A stretch of DNA of 7,071 nt from Fimenecus sp964540535 (GTDB lineage: Bacteria; Bacillota; Clostridia; Oscillospirales; Acutalibacteraceae), in the NCBI GenBank assembly GCA_964540535.1, contig CAZIMO010000018.1:1-7071 (forward strand). The letters are read 5' to 3'. The notes under the pieces were generated by a model. The model did no database searches and was not told the DNA's origin. It saw nothing but the letters and a program-made list of their open reading frames with translations. Position 1 is the stretch's first letter. The number at the start of each line of letters is the position of its first letter. Below, piece by piece: positions 3,694 to 7,071 of this stretch. A program made the position numbers and the translations under genes.

Positions 3694-5505
3694 ATGAAAA
3701 AATATATCTCATTGATTTTGACATTTGTAATGTTATTGACAATGATTCCGTTAAGCGTAATTTCTGTAAATGCCGAAACCGTAACAGGCGCTTGCGGTGA
3801 AAATTTGACTTGGTTATTTGATTCCGACACGGGTACACTCACAATTTCAGGAACAGGAGATATGAATTCTTCTGATTGGAGCAGTTATAGAACTCAAATT
3901 AAAAGAGTTGTTATTGAAGATGGAGTAACGTCAATCGGTGTTGATGCGTTTTATCGGTGTACATCACTTACAGAAGTTGTAATTTCTAACAGCGTGACTG
4001 TAATCGGCGCTTATGCTTTTAGATTTTGTACATCACTGGCAGAAATAAAAATTCCCGACAGCGTAATTACAATTGATGATTATGCTTTTTACAATTGTTC
4101 ATCACTTAAGGAACTTGTAATTCCTGACAGCGTAACTAAAATCACCGCACTCGCTTTCTACAGCTGTTTGTCATTTGCAGACATTACTGTATCAGAAAAC
4201 AATGAAAATTACAGCAGTAAAGACGGTGTTTTGTTTAATAAGGATATGACAGATTTAATATGTTATCCTGCCGGCAAACCGGATACTTCTTATATAATTC
4301 CTGGCAGTGTAACCAAGATAGGCAACAGAGCATTTCAAAATTGCAAGTCAATTACAGAGGTGATAATTCCTGACAGCGTAAATACAATCGGTGATCATGC
4401 TTTCGACAGCTGTTCATCACTTAAAGAAGTCGTAATTCCTTATGGTATAACTTTGATAGATGAGATGACTTTTGAGTACTGTTCATCACTTACAAGGATT
4501 GTAATTCCTAATACTGTAACTACAATCGGTTATGACGCTTTCTATAATTGTACATCACTTAAAGAAGTTGTAATTCCCGATAGTGTAACTACAATTGATA
4601 ATTATGCGTTCGGTAATTGTACATCACTTGAAGAAATAGTAATTCCTAATAGCATAACTGCAATCGGTGTTTCTGTTTTTTACAGTTGTACATCGCTTAA
4701 AGAAGTTGTAATTCCTAACAGTGTAACTGAAATCGGCACTTATGCTTTTTCTTATTGTACATCACTTAAAGAAGTTGTAATTCCTAACAGCGTAACTACA
4801 ATTGATAAGTATGCTTTTTCCTATTGCACATCACTTGAAAAAATTGTGATACCCAAAAGTGTGACTTCAATAGGCAGTTATAGTACTTTTAATAACTGTG
4901 ATAAAAATTTGTTAAAAATCTACGGATATGAAGGAACGTACGCACAAACATATGCGTTGAGCAATAGAATTACATTTATTGCAAAAAAGATTTCTGATAA
5001 AACTATTGTAAATCACTGGAAAAACCAAATCCGGTTTGATATAAATGCTTACGGAACATTTGCAGGCACTTTCGACTATCGTGTTCTTGCGTCAATCACA
5101 AGTGATGATTTTATGAGAGTATTCAGCAATGAAGAAAAAGCTTTAGAAATGATTGAAGAAGCAGGCTTTGTACTTGCAAACGGTACAGATGTCAGCAATT
5201 TTGACTATGAAACTGCGAAAAAGGTAGCAATGGGCGAGTCAAAAGAATACACAAAAGTCCCTGTGAATTATATCTCAACCTATTTTGACACCGACCCATC
5301 GTCAAGCGGAGCGGGCGACTATGTAATGTCCTGTTTGGTGGAAAATATTCCCGAAGCTGACAAAAATATGTCACTTGCAACTGTGGCTTATATAGCTTAT
5401 AATGATGGTAACGGAAATTTAATTTATATGTTCTACCCTGCAACTGCTTCGGCTTGCTTGGCAGAGTCATATGATAAGTTCTTCCCGTTGGCTTTTCCGT
5501 CATAA
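3694..5505 (+). CDS. Secreted BspA-type leucine-rich repeat protein
   Basis: A 603-aa exported protein. Residues 1-27 are a signal peptide (lysines, a hydrophobic core LILTFVMLLTMIPL, cleavage likely after VNA). Residues 28-70 form a short beta-rich N-terminal segment (TGTLTISGTGDM) often seen before these repeats. Residues 73 to about 407 are BspA-type LRR_5 repeats (PF13306 type) of 23 residues, pattern SLKEVVIPNSVTTIGxxAFxxC, with one longer unit near 160-200 (YSSKDGVLFNKD...YPAGK). A cap follows, then a C-terminal domain of about 170 residues (from ISDKTIVNHWKNQIRFD) that I do not recognise. There is no LPXTG, dockerin, SLH or membrane anchor, so it is probably released or held non-covalently. 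BspA-type repeats generally mediate binding to proteins or cells; the ligand here is unknown. It is the first gene of an operon with the 38-aa ORF and is controlled by the divergent XRE region. Confidence 0.9.
   Translation: MKKYISLILTFVMLLTMIPLSVISVNAETVTGACGENLTWLFDSDTGTLTISGTGDMNSSDWSSYRTQIKRVVIEDGVTSIGVDAFYRCTSLTEVVISNSVTVIGAYAFRFCTSLAEIKIPDSVITIDDYAFYNCSSLKELVIPDSVTKITALAFYSCLSFADITVSENNENYSSKDGVLFNKDMTDLICYPAGKPDTSYIIPGSVTKIGNRAFQNCKSITEVIIPDSVNTIGDHAFDSCSSLKEVVIPYGITLIDEMTFEYCSSLTRIVIPNTVTTIGYDAFYNCTSLKEVVIPDSVTTIDNYAFGNCTSLEEIVIPNSITAIGVSVFYSCTSLKEVVIPNSVTEIGTYAFSYCTSLKEVVIPNSVTTIDKYAFSYCTSLEKIVIPKSVTSIGSYSTFNNCDKNLLKIYGYEGTYAQTYALSNRITFIAKKISDKTIVNHWKNQIRFDINAYGTFAGTFDYRVLASITSDDFMRVFSNEEKALEMIEEAGFVLANGTDVSNFDYETAKKVAMGESKEYTKVPVNYISTYFDTDPSSSGAGDYVMSCLVENIPEADKNMSLATVAYIAYNDGNGNLIYMFYPATASACLAESYDKFFPLAFPS
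3910..4914 (+). repeat. 69-bp tandem repeats encoding the LRR domain
   Basis: The marker GTAATTCC or variants recurs with a strict 69-bp period: 3910, 3979, 4048, 4117, then after a 177-bp longer unit at 4294, 4363, 4432, 4501, 4570, 4639, 4708, 4777 and 4846, giving 13 recognisable units. Units from about 4500 to 4846 are most alike at DNA level; a 29-base stretch at 4549-4577 recurs at 4756-4784, exactly three units later. That points to recent duplication and possible repeat-number variation. Confidence 0.88.
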
Positions 5506-5519
5506 TATGGAGGTAAAAT

Positions 5520-5636
5520 ATGAAAGAATACATTTCACCCGATTTTGATATAACCGTTTACGAAATTGAAGATGTAATAACAGTATCAATCGGCGGCGGC
5601 GACCCCGACGGCGGTAATACAGGCTGGTGGGGATAA
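5520..5636 (+). CDS. Small 38-aa protein of unknown function, co-transcribed with LRR gene
   Basis: A 38-codon ORF whose ATG (5520) has a strong ribosome-binding site TGGAGG (5508-5513), six bases upstream, and begins 14 bp after the LRR stop; this translation signal is the main support. The N-terminal half is acidic and amphipathic (MKEYISPDFDITVYEIEDVI). The C-terminal part is glycine-rich and ends in two tryptophans (SIGGGDPDGGNTGWWG). It has no cysteine, no signal peptide and no membrane segment. The leader-like first half, Gly-Gly and aromatic tail recall a precursor peptide, but the match to a canonical double-glycine leader is weak and no peptidase, transporter or modifying enzyme is in the operon. 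Similar short KxYxxP...EDVIT peptides occur, in my memory, in gut Clostridia without assigned function. Two small hairpins (5645-5660 and 5688-5701) follow in the 107 bp before the next gene. Confidence 0.65.
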   Translation: MKEYISPDFDITVYEIEDVITVSIGGGDPDGGNTGWWG

Positions 5637-5700
5637 AATAAAACTTTTGATTTATCAAAAATATCACTGTTTCGCAAAAATATAACTCTGTGCTTGCACA

Positions 5701-5740
5701 GAATAAAATTGAGGCATCTTTCTTATGAAAGATGCCTCAA
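5701..5740 (-). terminator. Terminator of the alpha/beta hydrolase gene
   Basis: A perfect 14-bp stem (5709-5722 with 5727-5740, core GAGGCATCTTTC/GAAAGATGCCTC) closes a TTAT loop. On the minus strand it starts 3 bp after the hydrolase stop (5744) and is followed by TTTTATTC, a usable T-rich tail. On the plus strand the tail is not T-rich, but the hairpin may still help to end the LRR/peptide transcript arriving from the left. Confidence 0.88.
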
Positions 5741-5743
5741 CTG

Positions 5744-6739
5744 TTATATAGTTACTTCATCAATTGACTCAACAACCGCAGGCTGTGTCAGCTCTTCCCG
5801 GTGTTTTTCAACCTTTTCGTCAAGCCAATCAATAATGTCAATATAAACCTCACCGCGGTTAATTTCATTCAGAATTTCGTGTCTTGCGCCCTCATAAAGC
5901 TTCATCGAAACATTTTTATGCCCTGTCTTTTTAAGTGTTTTATAAACTTCGCTGACGCCCTTGCCGTAGTCGCCCGCAGGGTCCATTGAACCGGATATGA
6001 GCAATATTGGCATACTCAAAGGTACTGAATTGTACCAACGGCGAGAAGAAACCTGTTTAAGTATTGTGAAAAGTGCTTTCATACCGCTTACGGTGTATTT
6101 GAATCCGCAAAACTCGTCTGCAATATACTTATCCACCTCTGCTTCGTCACGGCTGCCCCAATCATATTCGGTACGCTTTTTAGTCTTGCGGTTGTATGCG
6201 CCGAATGCTATGGTGTCGAGCAGCTCTGAACGGTGCATAGGTCCGTTTTCTTTAATAAGTGTATTGCTGAGCTGAATGCCTATGCCCAAAGCAGGATTTT
6301 CACCGCTTGTTCCTATATAAATTACACCGTCAAGCAAATAGCCGTATTTAGCCGTGTATTTTCGGGCAATAAGACTGCCCATTCCGTGACCCAGCATAAA
6401 AAACGGGAGATGAGGATATTCGCTCTTGATTATATCCGTCAACGATTTTAAATCCTCAACAAAATGCTCTTCGCCTTCGGTTTCGCCGAAAAATCCAAGC
6501 ATTTCACGGTCCTTTACTGACGAGCCGTGACCTATGTGGTCGCTTATGAATACCGCATAGCCTGCCTTGCAAAGCTCAAGGGCAAAGCGTGCATATCGGT
6601 TTGAATATTCAGCCATACCGTGAGAAATCTGAACAATTCCTTTGATTGAACCGTAATCAATGGGGGCGGCGCTTTGCGCATATATATCACACAGCCCCGA
6701 ATGTGACGGAAATGTGTATTCTTTGGTGAGAAATTCCAA
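5744..6739 (-). CDS. Alpha/beta hydrolase, monoacylglycerol-lipase-like, nucleophile Ser replaced by Gly
   Basis: A cytoplasmic alpha/beta hydrolase of the Hydrolase_4/lysophospholipase type, which usually cleaves monoacylglycerols or similar esters. Numbering is from the upstream GTG (6748), where the frame gives 334 aa. The oxyanion region is SHGMAEYSNRY (42-52), DHIGHG is at 70-75, the acid is D256 in SGSMDPAGD, and the histidine is H290 in YEGARHEILNE. The nucleophile elbow reads LGHGMGS (119-125), so residue 122 is Gly (codon GGA, plus-strand TCC at 6383-6385) where GHSMGS is expected. It is therefore probably not a normal serine hydrolase, although fold and other triad members are intact. 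The GTG at 6748 overlaps the ribosome-binding site AAAGGTGA, so TTG 6739, five bases beyond AGGTGA, is the preferred start (331 aa). It is a single gene with its own promoter and terminator. The C-terminus is acidic and tail-like. Confidence 0.85.
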   Translation of the reverse strand: MEFLTKEYTFPSHSGLCDIYAQSAAPIDYGSIKGIVQISHGMAEYSNRYARFALELCKAGYAVFISDHIGHGSSVKDREMLGFFGETEGEEHFVEDLKSLTDIIKSEYPHLPFFMLGHGMGSLIARKYTAKYGYLLDGVIYIGTSGENPALGIGIQLSNTLIKENGPMHRSELLDTIAFGAYNRKTKKRTEYDWGSRDEAEVDKYIADEFCGFKYTVSGMKALFTILKQVSSRRWYNSVPLSMPILLISGSMDPAGDYGKGVSEVYKTLKKTGHKNVSMKLYEGARHEILNEINRGEVYIDIIDWLDEKVEKHREELTQPAVVESIDEVTI

Positions 6740-6770
6740 ACAAATCACCTTTCAAATAACTTGATAATGT

Positions 6771-6799
6771 ATTTTACCACATAAAGCCCGATTTTTCTA
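6771..6799 (-). promoter_or_regulatory. Promoter of the alpha/beta hydrolase gene
   Basis: On the minus strand TAGAAA (6799-6794), 17 bp and TAAAAT (6776-6771), with an extended TGG immediately before the -10. Transcription would start near 6764, leaving about 25 nt before TTG 6739. Confidence 0.65.
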
Positions 6800-6875
6800 T
6801 AACTACAGTGCAATTTAGGCATAAGTGACAAAAAATATATAGCTTTGTTGGGCATAAGGCACAAAGCAAAAACTG

Positions 6876-6904
6876 TTGAAAATCCTCCAAAGATGTGCTA
6901 CAAT
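6876..6904 (+). promoter_or_regulatory. Promoter of the tRNA-Ala transcript
   Basis: TTGAAA (6876-6881), a 17-bp spacer and TACAAT (6899-6904). No protein gene follows; the next gene is tRNA-Ala at 7017, so this probably drives a tRNA operon running out of the window. The upstream bases hold a loose direct repeat, GGCATAAG at 6818 and 6851. Confidence 0.7.
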
Positions 6905-6910
6905 ATGAAC

Positions 6911-7016
6911 AAATATGGGAGCGCAAGCCAACCGCTTAACTACCCCGTTTTCATTTTTTCAATTTAATACTCTTAGCACACCGAAACGAAGTATTATCAA
7001 CGGTTTGCGAACATAT
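6911..7016 (+). other. Leader of the tRNA-Ala transcript, possibly folded
   Basis: About 105 bases without an ORF separate the predicted start from tRNA-Ala. CGCAA (6922-6926) plus ACCG (6931-6934) can pair with CGGTTTGCG (7001-7009), with a 4-base bulge, enclosing a second inverted repeat TAATACT/AGTATTA (6965-6971 with 6990-6996). A T-rich stretch (6948-6959) lies between. It may be a processing leader or a transcription start control region; no known RNA family was recognised. Confidence 0.4.

Positions 7017-7071
<55 letters not shown>

Noticed and set aside
5520..5636. Bacteriocin with canonical double-glycine leader
   Set aside because: Gly-Gly is present, but the residues expected at conserved leader positions are not, and no C39 peptidase, transporter or immunity gene is visible; kept only as an uncharacterised peptide.
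5688..5701. Hairpin CTGTG-CTTG-CACAG as terminator of the LRR operon
   Set aside because: It is followed by AATAAAATT, not a T-run; may be an RNA-stability hairpin but not a supported intrinsic terminator.
5997..6451. Plus-strand ORFs opposite the hydrolase gene
   Set aside because: They mirror the coding strand of a well-supported family protein and lack ribosome-binding sites.

Overview
The window looks like a chromosomal segment of a low-GC, gut-type Firmicute, most likely a Clostridia/Oscillospiraceae (Ruminococcus-like) organism. This is an inference from tRNAs with encoded CCA, Gram-positive Shine-Dalgarno sites, a BspA-type leucine-rich repeat exoprotein, an intracellular GH43 enzyme, a radical SAM/SPASM protein and general AT-richness. 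No rRNA, transposase, phage or CRISPR gene was seen.

Layout. Positions 1-306 carry the end of a tRNA run: tRNA-Phe (5' cut by the window edge), tRNA-Gly(GCC) and tRNA-Cys(GCA), with hairpin terminators after Gly and after Cys. Directly behind the second terminator, 312-480 holds a dense array of small hairpins separated by the 7-mer GTGAAAT (left half) and its complement ATTTCAC (right half). The array runs into the -35 box of a gene for an S23/Avd-like four-helix-bundle protein (533-880). Facing it is a stand-alone radical SAM/SPASM protein (961-1794, minus). Its upstream region (1804-2086) is a bounded, strongly palindromic element with imperfect terminal inverted repeats, either a MITE-like repeat or a structured 5' leader. 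Next come a cytoplasmic GH43-type glycosidase (2223-3170) with its own promoter and terminator, then a divergent pair. The left member is a small XRE repressor (3226-3561, minus). The right member is a secreted BspA-type LRR protein (3694-5505), followed 14 bp later by a 38-codon ORF (5520-5636). The right end has a monoacylglycerol-lipase-like alpha/beta hydrolase (5744-6739, minus) with its terminator, and a promoter plus structured leader driving a tRNA-Ala(GGC) cut by the window end.

How parts work together. The clearest regulatory unit is the XRE/LRR intergenic region. Three copies of a 15-bp dyad (consensus ACAACT-N3-AGTTGT) lie exactly 23 bp apart, the outer two inside the -35/-10 spacers of the two divergent promoters. 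This is a lambda-OR-like layout, suggesting that the XRE protein controls itself and the LRR/peptide operon.

Best candidates for something new: (1) the hairpin array before the S23-family gene, which can be tiled without an unpaired base from 333 to 393 and from 409 to 480 into stacked four-way junctions; (2) the LRR plus 38-aa peptide operon under a three-site operator; (3) the hydrolase whose nucleophile serine is a glycine (GHGMG instead of GHSMG) while the Asp and His remain; (4) the 1804-2086 element, whose one arm runs into the Shine-Dalgarno of the radical SAM gene.
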